This document shows, in pieces, positions 55,037 through 64,000 of a stretch of 64,000 nt of DNA. This stretch comes from Bombilactobacillus bombi. Its GTDB lineage: Bacteria; Bacillota; Bacilli; Lactobacillales; Lactobacillaceae. Position numbers and translations under genes: made by a program. The stretch lies in assembly GCF_003522965.1 (NCBI RefSeq), contig NZ_CP031513.1:1054001-1118000 (forward strand). The letters are read 5' to 3'. The notes beneath the pieces are model-generated. The model had not been told where the DNA came from, searched no databases, and was given only the letters and a program-made list of their open reading frames with translations. Numbering within the stretch: position 1 is the first letter of the stretch; every line of letters starts with the position of its first letter.

Positions 55037-58000
55037 AATACTCTACTAATTATTTTGACTTACCTCTAAAACTTAAGATTCTGTTATACATTCTGTTATT
55101 TTGGTCTTACACTTATAATTTTGACTTACCTCTAAAACGTAACTTTGTGGTAACAAAAAGGAGTAATTGGTCTTACACTTATAATTTTGACTTACCTCTA
55201 AAACAACATAATGTTTCCTTTCCAAATTTAATGGGGTCTTACACTTATAATTTTGACTTACCTCTAAAACAATACCAGCGTCAACCACACGGTCGATGAT
55301 GGTCTTACACTTATAATTTTGACTTACCTCTAAAACATTGATTCATCGACGACTATAAATGTGCTTGGTCTTACACTTATAATTTTGACTTACCTCTAAA
55401 ACTGACCATTACTGTCATATCTTTTACTAGTGGGTCTTACACTTATAATTTTGACTTACCTCTAAAACCATATTTTTCTTATCCCCTTATCAATTTATGG
55501 TCTTACACTTATAATTTTGACTTACCTCTAAAACACAAAATTCTCTCTCACAAATCCATCTGCTGGTCTTACACTTATAATTTTGACTTACCTCTAAAAC
55601 GCTAGCGAATCGGTTGGCTACTATATAACAGGTCTTACACTTATAATTTTGACTTACCTCTAAAACTAGTCAATATCAGTGCCCCTTGCCTTGTTTGGTC
55701 TTACACTTATAATTTTGACTTACCTCTAAAACTCAATAGTCTCACGCAAGTAGCTGTTAGCAGGTCTTACACTTATAATTTTGACTTACCTCTAAAACTA
55801 TCTTTAAACAAAGCAGCTAAACCACTTAGGTCTTACACTTATAATTTTGACTTACCTCTAAAACATCTGAGACAATATCATCCACGCGCGAATTGGTCTT
55901 ACACTTATAATTTTGACTTACCTCTAAAACTGTGCACCATAAGGTCCTTTTCTTCTCTGAGGTCTTACACTTATAATTTTGACTTACCTCTAAAACTTGT
56001 AACCATTGCCCAACCTTTGCCGTATGGGTCTTACACTTATAATTTTGACTTACCTCTAAAACAATTCCTTTGAATGCATCGGCTGCACGTTTGGTCTTAC
56101 ACTTATAATTTTGACTTACCTCTAAAACGCCCGCCTAGTTTTTATATATAGTAACTATGGTCTTACACTTATAATTTTGACTTACCTCTAAAACTATCTT
56201 TAAACAAAGCAGCTAAACCACTTAGGTCTTACACTTATAATTTTGACTTACCTCTAAAACATCTGAGACAATATCATCCACGCGCGAATTGGTCTTACAC
56301 TTATAATTTTGACTTACCTCTAAAACTGTGCACCATAAGGTCCTTTCTTCTCTGAGGTCTTACACTTATAATTTTGACTTACCTCTAAAACTTGTAACCA
56401 TTGCCCAACCTTTGCCGTATGGGTCTTACACTTATAATTTTGACTTACCTCTAAAACAATTCCTTTGAATGCATCGGCTGCACGTTTGGTCTTACACTTA
56501 TAATTTTGACTTACCTCTAAAACGCCCGCCTAGTTTTTATATATAGTAACTATGGTCTTACACTTATAATTTTGACTTACCTCTAAAACATTGACCATGA
56601 TAACAGTTCTATTCGTGGCGGTCTTACACTTATAATTTTGACTTACCTCTAAAACACGAAGCTGTTAAGCTAGCGCTAGTTGCTGGGTCTTACACTTATA
56701 ATTTTGACTTACCTCTAAAACAAACTACCAGTAAAAATGGCAAGCCAATTCGGTCTTACACTTATAATTTTGACTTACCTCTAAAACAATGAATTTGACC
56801 ATGTTCACGTTGCTTTTGGTCTTACACTTATAATTTTGACTTACCTCTAAAACTTTAAACTTTTCACTAATGTTGTAATTGCTGGTCTTACACTTATAAT
56901 TTTGACTTACCTCTAAAACCCAAAGGAAGAACAACTAACTACCGATGATGGTCTTACACTTATAATTTTGACTTACCTCTAAAACCATTTATTGCGGAAC
57001 AAGATAGCGTTGCAGGGTCTTACACTTATAATTTTGACTTACCTCTAAAACTCGTTACTTGTTGAATATATAGCTTTTACAGGTCTTACACTTATAATTT
57101 TGACTTACCTCTAAAACTGTAAAATTGGATCTGACTCAGGCACATTTGGTCTTACACTTATAATTTTGACTTACCTCTAAAACTACCGTTTCATAGATTG
57201 ATAAGTTAACTACGGTCTTACACTTATAATTTTGACTTACCTCTAAAACAATCGGTACGATTATCCATGATATATTTAAGGTCTTACACTTATAATTTTG
57301 ACTTACCTCTAAAACTATTGTGTAATGGCGGGCGATTAAAATAAAGGTCTTACACTTATAATTTTGACTTACCTCTAAAACCCCTGAGCATGGCATAAAA
57401 AGGCTTGTTTTGGTCTTACACTTATAATTTTGACTTACCTCTAAAACCGTCGCCTTTTTTGCCAAACGAAGTGACTTGGTCTTACACTTATAATTTTGAC
57501 TTACCTCTAAAACTATGCCGTTCAATTTATGACTAGCAGAAATGGTCTTACACTTATAATTTTGACTTACCTCTAAAACATAAATATTTATCCAAGGTGG
57601 CGATTAATGGGTCTTACACTTATAATTTTGACTTACCTCTAAAACAAATTCTATTGCTTCTAAGCAATTATTATAGGTCTTACACTTATAATTTTGACTT
57701 ACCTCTAAAACAGGATTTTGCTGATGTTAATGACCCTAATAGGTCTTACACTTATAATTTTGACTTACCTCTAAAACCCAATAGACCATTTACTTAAATT
57801 ATCCATGGGTCTTACACTTATAATTTTGACTTACCTCTAAAACATTTGTATTTACCTCCTTTCCTCAAGATTTGGTCTTACACTTATAATTTTGACTTAC
57901 CTCTAAAACAAATCCTAAGGATTAGCAAGGCTAAAGGAGGGTCTTACACTTATAATTTTGACTTACCTCTAAAACATGGGCATGGAGCACCTGATTCTTC

Positions 58001-58107
58001 TACCCGGTCTTACACTTATAATTTTGACTTACCTCTAAAACCCGTAGCGTTGGGTTTAAGTTGACTTAAAAGGTCTTACACTTATAATTTTGACTTACCT
58101 CTAAAAC
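55037..58107 (-). CRISPR. Type II-A CRISPR array, 47 repeats and 46 spacers
   Basis: The 36-nt repeat (crRNA sense: begins GTTTTAGAGGTAAG, ends AAGTGTAAGACC) alternates with 30-nt spacers at a 66-bp period. There are 46 full repeats starting (plus strand) at 55,103 through 58,072, plus one degenerate repeat at the far end (55,037-55,072). One spacer is 29 nt (56,327-56,355). The degenerate end marks the trailer, so the leader and newest spacers lie at the csn2 side and transcription runs on the minus strand. The full repeats I compared are identical. Six spacers are present twice. Only 20 bp separate the first repeat from the csn2 stop. Confidence 0.99.
55799..56589 (-). repeat. Tandem duplication of six repeat-spacer units
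   Basis: Spacers at 55,799, 55,865, 55,931, 55,997, 56,063 and 56,129 recur in the same order at 56,195, 56,261, 56,327, 56,392, 56,458 and 56,524. Copy one is 396 bp and copy two 395 bp. The only difference noted is one missing T in the third spacer (TCCTTTTC versus TCCTTTC). Confidence 0.97.
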
Positions 58108-58127
58108 CGTCCAAATTTAATCCAATT

Positions 58128-58793
58128 TTAATATTCATACATAAAACCATCAGTATCAATCGCAAATCTGGACAGTCCACGTATATCACCTCCTAGACTT
58201 CTAACATTATCAATTAGTACTATTTTAACATTTTTCGAAACTGCTGTATCGATAATTTCTTGGATTTCTTCTGCATTAAATAATGAATTTAAGCCTGCCA
58301 CAATCAAGACTGTGGCTAATTTTAGTTCCGCAATAATCTCAATAACTCCAATCATCTTATCCAATACATCTGTCCATTCAAACATATCAATTTTTAACTC
58401 TTTCGACAGCAATAAACTATTAATATCCAAATTATTGCGAAACGATAAAGGCATTTGCCAGCCGGCAATTTCATTAAAAAGAATCCGATTTAAATCTTGA
58501 TTAAGTTGTTGAATTTCATTAATTTGTGTCAGTTCAAGAGACTTTTTCATAATCGGTAAAATTTTTTGCAGAGTGGCATTACTATTAATGTCAAAAGCAA
58601 AAACATCAGTAATTACTTGAATATCGCGATAATTTATTAATTCATTATTAGTAAATAAGTGTAGCAGGCGATGATCCGAAACTAAATCAAAAACAACTTT
58701 TCGATATTCAAATTGATCGGCCAAATAAAGGCTGAGTGCATTGTGGGAACTATCAATTGGGTCATTAGGATAATAAACTAGTCGAAAACTCAT
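58128..58793 (-). CDS. csn2: Csn2, type II-A adaptation protein
   Basis: It has 221 residues, the usual short-Csn2 length. Csn2 forms a calcium-dependent tetrameric ring on DNA ends and is needed for spacer acquisition. The N-terminal block SFRLVYYPNDPIDSSHNALSLYLADQ and the C-terminal beta-strand KIVLIDNVRSLGGD fit the family. It overlaps cas2 by 4 nt (ATGA). Its stop lies just 20 bp before the first repeat, so the array leader must largely overlap its 3' end. Confidence 0.93.
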   Translation of the reverse strand: MSFRLVYYPNDPIDSSHNALSLYLADQFEYRKVVFDLVSDHRLLHLFTNNELINYRDIQVITDVFAFDINSNATLQKILPIMKKSLELTQINEIQQLNQDLNRILFNEIAGWQMPLSFRNNLDINSLLLSKELKIDMFEWTDVLDKMIGVIEIIAELKLATVLIVAGLNSLFNAEEIQEIIDTAVSKNVKIVLIDNVRSLGGDIRGLSRFAIDTDGFMYEY

Positions 58794-59110
58794 ATAATTG
58801 TTAGCCTTTCAAACTTATCTTCTAAAATATTAGGATCTTGACCAGTCAAATAACGAATATTAGCGTATTGTTTTTCAGTAATAATTAATGATTGCACTAA
58901 ACCACGAGGTGGTGCTTGCTTGGCAATACGCTCTTCCATAAATTCAGCTGCTGGTTTATTAACTGCAATTCTGCCATAAATAGATTCTTGGATCATTAAA
59001 AAGCCTTCGTTAATTAACACTTTGCGAAATTGTCGATAATTACGCCGATCGGTACTCGTCTCTACTGGTAAGTCAAACATAATTATTAAACGCATAACTC
59101 GTTGCCTCAT
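58790..59110 (-). CDS. cas2: Cas2 integrase subunit
   Basis: It has 106 residues. MRLIIMFDLPVETSTDRRNYRQFRKVLINEGF is recognisable in parts as the Cas2 ferredoxin-like opening (catalytic-type Asp in FDLP), followed by SIYGRIAVNK. Cas2 dimers bridge Cas1 dimers during spacer integration. The ATG at 59,110 overlaps the cas1 stop (ATGA). A second ATG five codons later (59,095), preceded by GAGG, gives the more typical family start and may be the real one. Confidence 0.95.
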   Translation of the reverse strand: MRQRVMRLIIMFDLPVETSTDRRNYRQFRKVLINEGFLMIQESIYGRIAVNKPAAEFMEERIAKQAPPRGLVQSLIITEKQYANIRYLTGQDPNILEDKFERLTII

Positions 59111-60000
59111 TTCTTCTGCTCCGTTAAATCAAAGGTAGTTAGCCGTTGAATACTACTTTCTCCATTTAAAACATGCAAGCAGTCACGCACATAGGCAGTA
59201 ATTGCATTTTGTAGAATCATCTGTTTACCACCAAAAGTAATCTCTGTATTTAATAAATCAACTAATTCTAATTTGGCATATTTAAGATTAGGCTCTTTGC
59301 GCAATTCATAAACTTTTTGATCAATTATTTGCCGAAAAGGTTCCATCAAGTCAGAAGAGAGATTAAAAGTGTTTTTAATACTGTGATGATGAATACCTAA
59401 TTCAGTTAAATAGCCTTGAGCGGTAATTTCCCGATTAAAGTTAGATAATAAAATAGAATAACCATAATTTAAGTACGTATTAATTTGTGAATCTTGTCCA
59501 CGACTGAAACTATTGCCAAACAATTTAGTAAAATACTTCCGTGCAATTACCGCTTCACGATTAGTTTCATCATTAAATACTATTTGCTCAATTTCTTGTT
59601 GAATTTCCTGCTCATCATCTAAAAGTTGTAATTGTAATAAGAGTTGATTTTGGTTAATCATTTTTTGGCGAACAACGTGTGTCCATAGTTCTTGTTTGGC
59701 ATTGATGGACCAATTAATTTGATTTTCGATAGTTTGATTACGGTTATTATAAGAATAATAACCGTCAACTTCTGCACAAGGATTATAGTCCTTATCACAA
59801 AAAATTAATTTAATATTATTTTCAACTAATTTTTGTACTAAAAAGGCTGTAATTGTTACCTGAGTACTTTGCAGTACAATAGTTGCAATATCCACCAAAG
59901 GAAATTCATATAATTGCAGATGATCTGTTTGAATTAGTAATTTATTAGCTTTATAAGATAATTTGGAGTGGTTGGTAATCACAATTTGCCGCCAAGCCAT
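59107..60000 (-). CDS. cas1: Cas1 integrase, type II-A
   Basis: It has 297 residues. An N-terminal beta domain (WRQIVITNHSKLSYKANKLLIQ) precedes the helical catalytic domain. Expected metal ligands are the Glu in TNREAVIARKYF, the His in GIHHHSIKN and the Asp in SSDLMEPFRQIID. It integrates new spacers at the leader-proximal repeat with Cas2, Csn2 and Cas9. GGGGGAG precedes the ATG and abuts the -35 of the oppositely directed tracrRNA promoter. Confidence 0.97.
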   Translation of the reverse strand: MAWRQIVITNHSKLSYKANKLLIQTDHLQLYEFPLVDIATIVLQSTQVTITAFLVQKLVENNIKLIFCDKDYNPCAEVDGYYSYNNRNQTIENQINWSINAKQELWTHVVRQKMINQNQLLLQLQLLDDEQEIQQEIEQIVFNDETNREAVIARKYFTKLFGNSFSRGQDSQINTYLNYGYSILLSNFNREITAQGYLTELGIHHHSIKNTFNLSSDLMEPFRQIIDQKVYELRKEPNLKYAKLELVDLLNTEITFGGKQMILQNAITAYVRDCLHVLNGESSIQRLTTFDLTEQKK

Positions 60001-60012
60001 GTTAACTCCCCC

Positions 60013-60041
60013 TTGACAATTTTGTCATATCGTTTTATTCT
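60013..60041 (+). promoter_or_regulatory. Promoter of tracrRNA
   Basis: On the plus strand there is a perfect TTGACA (60,013-60,018), a 17-nt spacer and TATTCT (60,036-60,041), giving a start near 60,048. Confidence 0.75.
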
Positions 60042-60047
60042 TTAACT

Positions 60048-60153
60048 GTTGATTGATTTCAACAACTTACACTTGTAATTTTGATTTATCGATTTAAAAT
60101 AAATGTTTACATTAATTGCTCATTATGAGTGGCCCGACTTAGGGCCTTTTTTT
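60048..60153 (+). ncRNA. tracrRNA
   Basis: In the gap between cas9 and cas1, on the opposite strand, CTTACACTTGTAATTTTGA (from 60,066) is the anti-repeat. It is complementary to the CRISPR repeat over most of its length with few G-U pairs or mismatches and ends in TTTAAAAT like other type II-A tracrRNAs. A nexus-like TGTTTACA, a hairpin CTCATTATGAG and a final GGCCC / GGGCC hairpin with seven T follow. It pairs with crRNA and recruits Cas9 and RNase III. Confidence 0.93.
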
Positions 60154-60164
60154 GTTGTCTAAAT

Positions 60165-63100
60165 TTATTTAATTAAGACACGCTTTTCAAACAAACCTGT
60201 TGGTGAAGTATATATAAGATAGATATTATTTAAATCCATTCCATTTGGTTTTTTGCCTAAAGCCGTAGATTTAATAATTCCAAATTTTAAGTCTTTAAAA
60301 TTACCATTCAAAGCATTGGCATGTAACATATTCAACAACTGTTCGATGATTTGTTGTTGTTTGGCAATATCACAAGCTTTGAAATCTTCAAAACTATCAG
60401 CTAATGATTGATATTCATATGAATAAAATGGATAGTATTGAGGCATCAAATCTAAAATTTCTTGATAAATATCAATAAAACTATAATCCATATCTTTAAT
60501 AATGGCTTCAACAACAGCATTTTTTTGATCTGTTCGCGTTAAAAATTCGTACGACTTAGATGATAATCCTAACTGCTGGAAATTTTGAATTTCCGTGGCA
60601 GAAGATAAGCATAAGCGGCCTACTTCTTTACTCCATACAACTTGATATTTCGGCACTTTAGTCAGGATTACTTGTAAAGATTTTTTATGCTTCACATTAT
60701 CATGCAGCCATTCATTTAAGTTAACTTTTTGTTCTTGAATTAACTTATCTACATAAACAGGAATTCCTACTAATCTTATCTTCTTATCATCAATTCTTAC
60801 TAGTGATGAATAGGCAAATTGTTTACTAGAATAGCCTCCATAAATTGCCGGATCACGATCTTGTTTTTGTGCAATAAGACCATTTTTAGCTCCTGGAGCA
60901 AACAATGTTTCTTTATAAAATGCCCCATGATTAAATTCAGTCTTGCGCGTAACATTAACTTGTTTATAACTAAGGACTTGGCGAATAGTTTGAATTTGAT
61001 CAGCAGGCCAAATAATTTCACCATTTTCATCAGCTAAGGCTTGATTATCTTCAATATCATGCAATAAGAAACTGCTATTAGCTGCAAGTTCTTTTTTACG
61101 TTTGTCTGTTTCTACACGCATAACTTGCTTAACTTGGTCAATAAACTTGGTATAGTTGTTTAAAATAATTTCACTTTCTAAGTCCGGATATTGCTTCAAT
61201 AAATAAGTTCCCACAATATTGGCTAGGTAAGCATCATGTGCATGATGAAAATCATTAATCTTACGATTTTTATATAATTTAAATTTGTGACGTAATTCTG
61301 AACTGGTTTGCGCTTTAATGGCAACTACTTGGGTATTATCATTTTGAAAGTAATTATCAAAAATTGTCGCTACATTTTTAATAATTTGCCGAGTTTCCAC
61401 TAATTGCCGATTAATGAATCCTTTTTTATTACCAGTTTTAATTTCTCGACGGGTCAAATTAAAGAATTTTTTAGGTCCCATAAGTCCCCATTTATACATT
61501 TGTTCCCAACGATGTTGGTTTTGATTAATAATTTGATCATCGAGTAATAAGTTATCCAATTTATGCTGATTTTCGGATTTTAAAACCAAAGCTTTATTTT
61601 CTAAAGAGTTATCCTTGATATAAGATTGCGGCAAAATGTGATCAACTTCATACTGCTGCAAATTATTAATGTCCAAAGGTGTATCAGAGTACAAGCTTTT
61701 ACCCAATTGAGCAAAATAAAGGTATAAGCGCTCATCTTCAAGACGCCCCTTGTTGTCAGTTAACTGATCAACTAGAGCTGGTTGAACCTCTTGAATCTGC
61801 TTTTTAATAGCCCTATACACTTTGTCTAAACGGTCATAGCGGCTTACGGTCCGTTTATTCTTTTGACTATCTAAAGCTCCCCGAGCAAACTCAATAAAGA
61901 TTTTTTCTGGAGCATGTCCCATAACTTTAACAATATCTTGAACAATTAAGAACGCTTGCCAAATTCCCCGTTTAATCGCTGGAGAACCCGCCAATTCATT
62001 AATAATATCCAGCATAGACTTATTAACATTATTATTTTCATTAGCTTTTTCAATTAATTCTTCAAAATTATACTTATCAGAATGCAGAATTTGCATAAAG
62101 TTTTGATTTGTGGTCCATAATAAAGACAAGATGCTTTCATCAGTTTGCCCACGCAAATCACTTAATAACTTATGTGAAAGCCGTCCCCATCCTTGATAAC
62201 GCATATTACTCAAGCGTCGAATCTGTTCATCAGTGTAATTGTAAGGTGAATTTTGCAATTTCAGTTGTAAAATATGATGATCTTCAAAAACTGTCAGCCA
62301 AACTACCAATTCTTCTAATTGCACCTGATTGTCGGGATTATCTAAGAAGTCAGCTCCAAAAATCGGTAAAAAGTCGTGATAAGTACTTAAAGAACTATTA
62401 AATTTAGTTTCACTGCTTAAACCGCCAACTTTGACATCATTTTCAAAATAACCATTTTCTACTAACCATTTTTTTAAAGATTTAACAGAAACTGATTTTT
62501 GTTTTTTAAATAATTCATTATAAATCCGTTGCTTTAACTCCACATCCCAATTAGGACGATAGTCGAGTTTGATTTTATTAAGTTCATTGAGGACTTCATA
62601 TTTTTGATATAACAAACTCATTTTAGGTAAAACTGGTTCTCCCAATAAGTAAGTATCAGTTGCCGTCATCCGATTAATAAACTTCATTGAAGATTTTTCT
62701 AAATCTACTTTTTCTTGAAAATTCCACGGGTAGATTTTACCTGTAGCTTTGCGGCTCATCCATGCAAACTGACTGCGCTGAGAATCTGTCAATGGTCCAA
62801 CATAATAAGGTACTCGAAAACTTAACAAAGAAGTTAATTTATTTTCTTGATCTTTCAAAAAAGGATAATATTGACTTTGATTTTCAATAATCTTTTTTAA
62901 TTCTACTAAGTGCAATTGGTAAGGAATAGCTCCATTATCACGTGTGCGTTGTTTGAGTAAATAATTATCATTTTCAATATCTTTTAGAGCTTGTTGCGCT
63001 AACTCGCTTGGTTGAGCATCTTTGAGAAACTTTTTGACAGCTGTATAGAATTTGTCACGATCCATTTTATTATTCTGAATGTAATCAGTATAAAGTTGTC

Positions 63101-64000
63101 GTTGCGCACGAGCTTCTTTAGGTTCAGCTTGATGCCACATTTGTTTTAAATCTTGTAATTGCTCATGATGCTGTTCGTACAATTCGACCCAAGAATCACT
63201 CAGATAAGTTTTACCATTTAATATCTTAGCTAAGACGATTTCGTTATAAATTTGATAAATTTTTTCCAATAAGGCATTTTGGGTGTCGGTTAGGATATCT
63301 TGAACTTGTTCTAACTTAGTATCCAAGTTGCTATCGGAAAATTTTAAAGTGAATTCATCTTTAGCAGCCAAGTCAATACCCAAAATAGGAGCTAAGTCTC
63401 CCTTATTCCCTACCAATAACTTTAATAAGGCCGTAATCTTAGGCTTATCTGCTTTAGCATAAGTAAGTTGATTTTGCGCTTTTGTTACCTTAGCGGCAGC
63501 CCCAAGATTCTTATCTAACAAAATCCCTTCAATATCTGTCAAATCAACTTCTAAGCCATAAGCTTCCAAATCTTGACTTAATTCCCCTAAGAGAGCTTGC
63601 AACTGAGCACCAGAACTTTTTAGATGTTCTCCTTGGCTTTCATACAAGAAATTGCCGCGATACTTGATAAGGTTATGAAATGCCAAATATATTAAGCGCA
63701 AATCAAATTTTTGTTCTGGATGGTGAATCATTGCCGAACGTAAATGACTGATAGTAGGATACTTGTCATAAAATTTTTCCTCAGACTCTTGATCATTAAA
63801 GACAATGTGGTTAAATAGTTGATGCTGTTGGTCACCGTGAGCAACCCAAGAATAATTGAGGCGCGCAAAAAATTCTGGATCAATTGGATTAATCTCAGGA
63901 GCAAAAATTTCCTTTAACCATTGTAACCGTTGCTTGCGTCGATTTAATCGCCGCCGTACAGAACGATAACCCCGCCGTTCTTCGGCCGTGTTGCCACCGT
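60165..64000 (-). CDS. cas9: Cas9 endonuclease (5' end outside the window)
   Basis: About 1,278 codons are visible and the frame stays open to the right edge. The first visible part, NTAEERRGYRSVRRRLNRRK, is the arginine-rich bridge helix, so only the start and RuvC-I (catalytic Asp) are missing, probably about 50 residues. REC lobes follow. RuvC-II is KIFIEFARG, the HNH nuclease has YEVDHILPQSYIKDNSLENK (catalytic His), and RuvC-III is HHAHDAYLANIVG. The C-terminal PAM-interacting region is complete. No frameshift is seen. It is the first cas gene of the operon, and the promoter lies beyond the window. Confidence 0.98.
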   Translation of the reverse strand, partial: GGNTAEERRGYRSVRRRLNRRKQRLQWLKEIFAPEINPIDPEFFARLNYSWVAHGDQQHQLFNHIVFNDQESEEKFYDKYPTISHLRSAMIHHPEQKFDLRLIYLAFHNLIKYRGNFLYESQGEHLKSSGAQLQALLGELSQDLEAYGLEVDLTDIEGILLDKNLGAAAKVTKAQNQLTYAKADKPKITALLKLLVGNKGDLAPILGIDLAAKDEFTLKFSDSNLDTKLEQVQDILTDTQNALLEKIYQIYNEIVLAKILNGKTYLSDSWVELYEQHHEQLQDLKQMWHQAEPKEARAQRQLYTDYIQNNKMDRDKFYTAVKKFLKDAQPSELAQQALKDIENDNYLLKQRTRDNGAIPYQLHLVELKKIIENQSQYYPFLKDQENKLTSLLSFRVPYYVGPLTDSQRSQFAWMSRKATGKIYPWNFQEKVDLEKSSMKFINRMTATDTYLLGEPVLPKMSLLYQKYEVLNELNKIKLDYRPNWDVELKQRIYNELFKKQKSVSVKSLKKWLVENGYFENDVKVGGLSSETKFNSSLSTYHDFLPIFGADFLDNPDNQVQLEELVVWLTVFEDHHILQLKLQNSPYNYTDEQIRRLSNMRYQGWGRLSHKLLSDLRGQTDESILSLLWTTNQNFMQILHSDKYNFEELIEKANENNNVNKSMLDIINELAGSPAIKRGIWQAFLIVQDIVKVMGHAPEKIFIEFARGALDSQKNKRTVSRYDRLDKVYRAIKKQIQEVQPALVDQLTDNKGRLEDERLYLYFAQLGKSLYSDTPLDINNLQQYEVDHILPQSYIKDNSLENKALVLKSENQHKLDNLLLDDQIINQNQHRWEQMYKWGLMGPKKFFNLTRREIKTGNKKGFINRQLVETRQIIKNVATIFDNYFQNDNTQVVAIKAQTSSELRHKFKLYKNRKINDFHHAHDAYLANIVGTYLLKQYPDLESEIILNNYTKFIDQVKQVMRVETDKRKKELAANSSFLLHDIEDNQALADENGEIIWPADQIQTIRQVLSYKQVNVTRKTEFNHGAFYKETLFAPGAKNGLIAQKQDRDPAIYGGYSSKQFAYSSLVRIDDKKIRLVGIPVYVDKLIQEQKVNLNEWLHDNVKHKKSLQVILTKVPKYQVVWSKEVGRLCLSSATEIQNFQQLGLSSKSYEFLTRTDQKNAVVEAIIKDMDYSFIDIYQEILDLMPQYYPFYSYEYQSLADSFEDFKACDIAKQQQIIEQLLNMLHANALNGNFKDLKFGIIKSTALGKKPNGMDLNNIYLIYTSPTGLFEKRVLIK

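Noticed and set aside
55073-58064. Several open frames translating the CRISPR repeat (VLEVSQNYKCKT or SYTYNFDLPLK repeats)
   Set aside because: These are translations of the 36-nt repeat with spacers in frame; they have no ribosome sites and are not genes.
44-64000. Insertion sequences, prophage genes, tRNA or rRNA genes
   Set aside because: No transposase or integrase motifs, long terminal inverted repeats, tRNA-like cloverleafs or rRNA segments were recognised by eye.

Overview
The window is chromosomal DNA from a low-GC Gram-positive bacterium of the Lactobacillaceae. The evidence is AT-rich sequence with AGGAGG-type ribosome binding sites, T-box and PyrR-type leaders, WxL and SLAP surface proteins, catabolic acetolactate synthase and decarboxylase, a malolactic cassette, and a type II-A CRISPR-Cas locus. 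The genus cannot be fixed from this sequence. I saw no tRNA, rRNA, transposase, prophage or replication origin.

Positions 1-12,100 (minus strand) hold the 5' end of serS behind a T-box leader, then an expanded cell-surface cluster. It has five small WxL-domain proteins, six WxL-interacting proteins (DUF916/DUF3324 with a C-terminal membrane anchor) and one short sortase-anchored protein. The WxL and WxL-interacting genes mostly alternate, as if the cassette had been copied repeatedly. A GT4 glycosyltransferase lies just upstream. Positions 13,800-19,300 hold tpx, a flavodoxin-like reductase fused to two membrane segments, an MFS exporter, a small Gln-rich protein, an NCS2 purine permease and galE.

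Positions 19,300-22,500 hold a 911-residue secreted protein with repeats and two SLAP domains. It is flanked on the plus strand by two candidate small RNAs with exposed C-rich segments. The first is perfectly complementary over 13 nt to the ribosome binding site of the first WxL gene. Positions 22,500-30,100 are the pyrimidine operon pyrB-pyrC-carA-carB-pyrD behind a PyrR-type attenuator, with no pyrK, pyrE or pyrF beside it.

Positions 30,100-53,900 are mostly metabolic: a MurJ-type flippase, an SGNH esterase, a HAD phosphatase, oleate hydratase and a nucleoside transporter. Then come a Met T-box operon (metE-like, metQ-like, luxS), htpX-lemA, alsS-aldC, an anion permease, a cellobiose-type PTS IIC cassette, an RluA enzyme, a nucleoside deoxyribosyltransferase, an aldo/keto reductase and the mleR/mleS/mleP malolactic locus.

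Positions 53,900-64,000 are the CRISPR part: cas9 (5' end outside the window), cas1, cas2 and csn2 in an overlapping operon. A tracrRNA gene sits on the opposite strand between cas9 and cas1. The array has 47 repeats and 46 spacers, including a tandem duplication of six units. About 1.1 kb beyond the far end of the array, past an ASCH-domain gene, is a solitary degenerate repeat. It has its own apparent promoter, a 30-nt guide-length 5' segment and a terminator. It looks like a free-standing crRNA-like regulatory RNA and is the most interesting object in the window.
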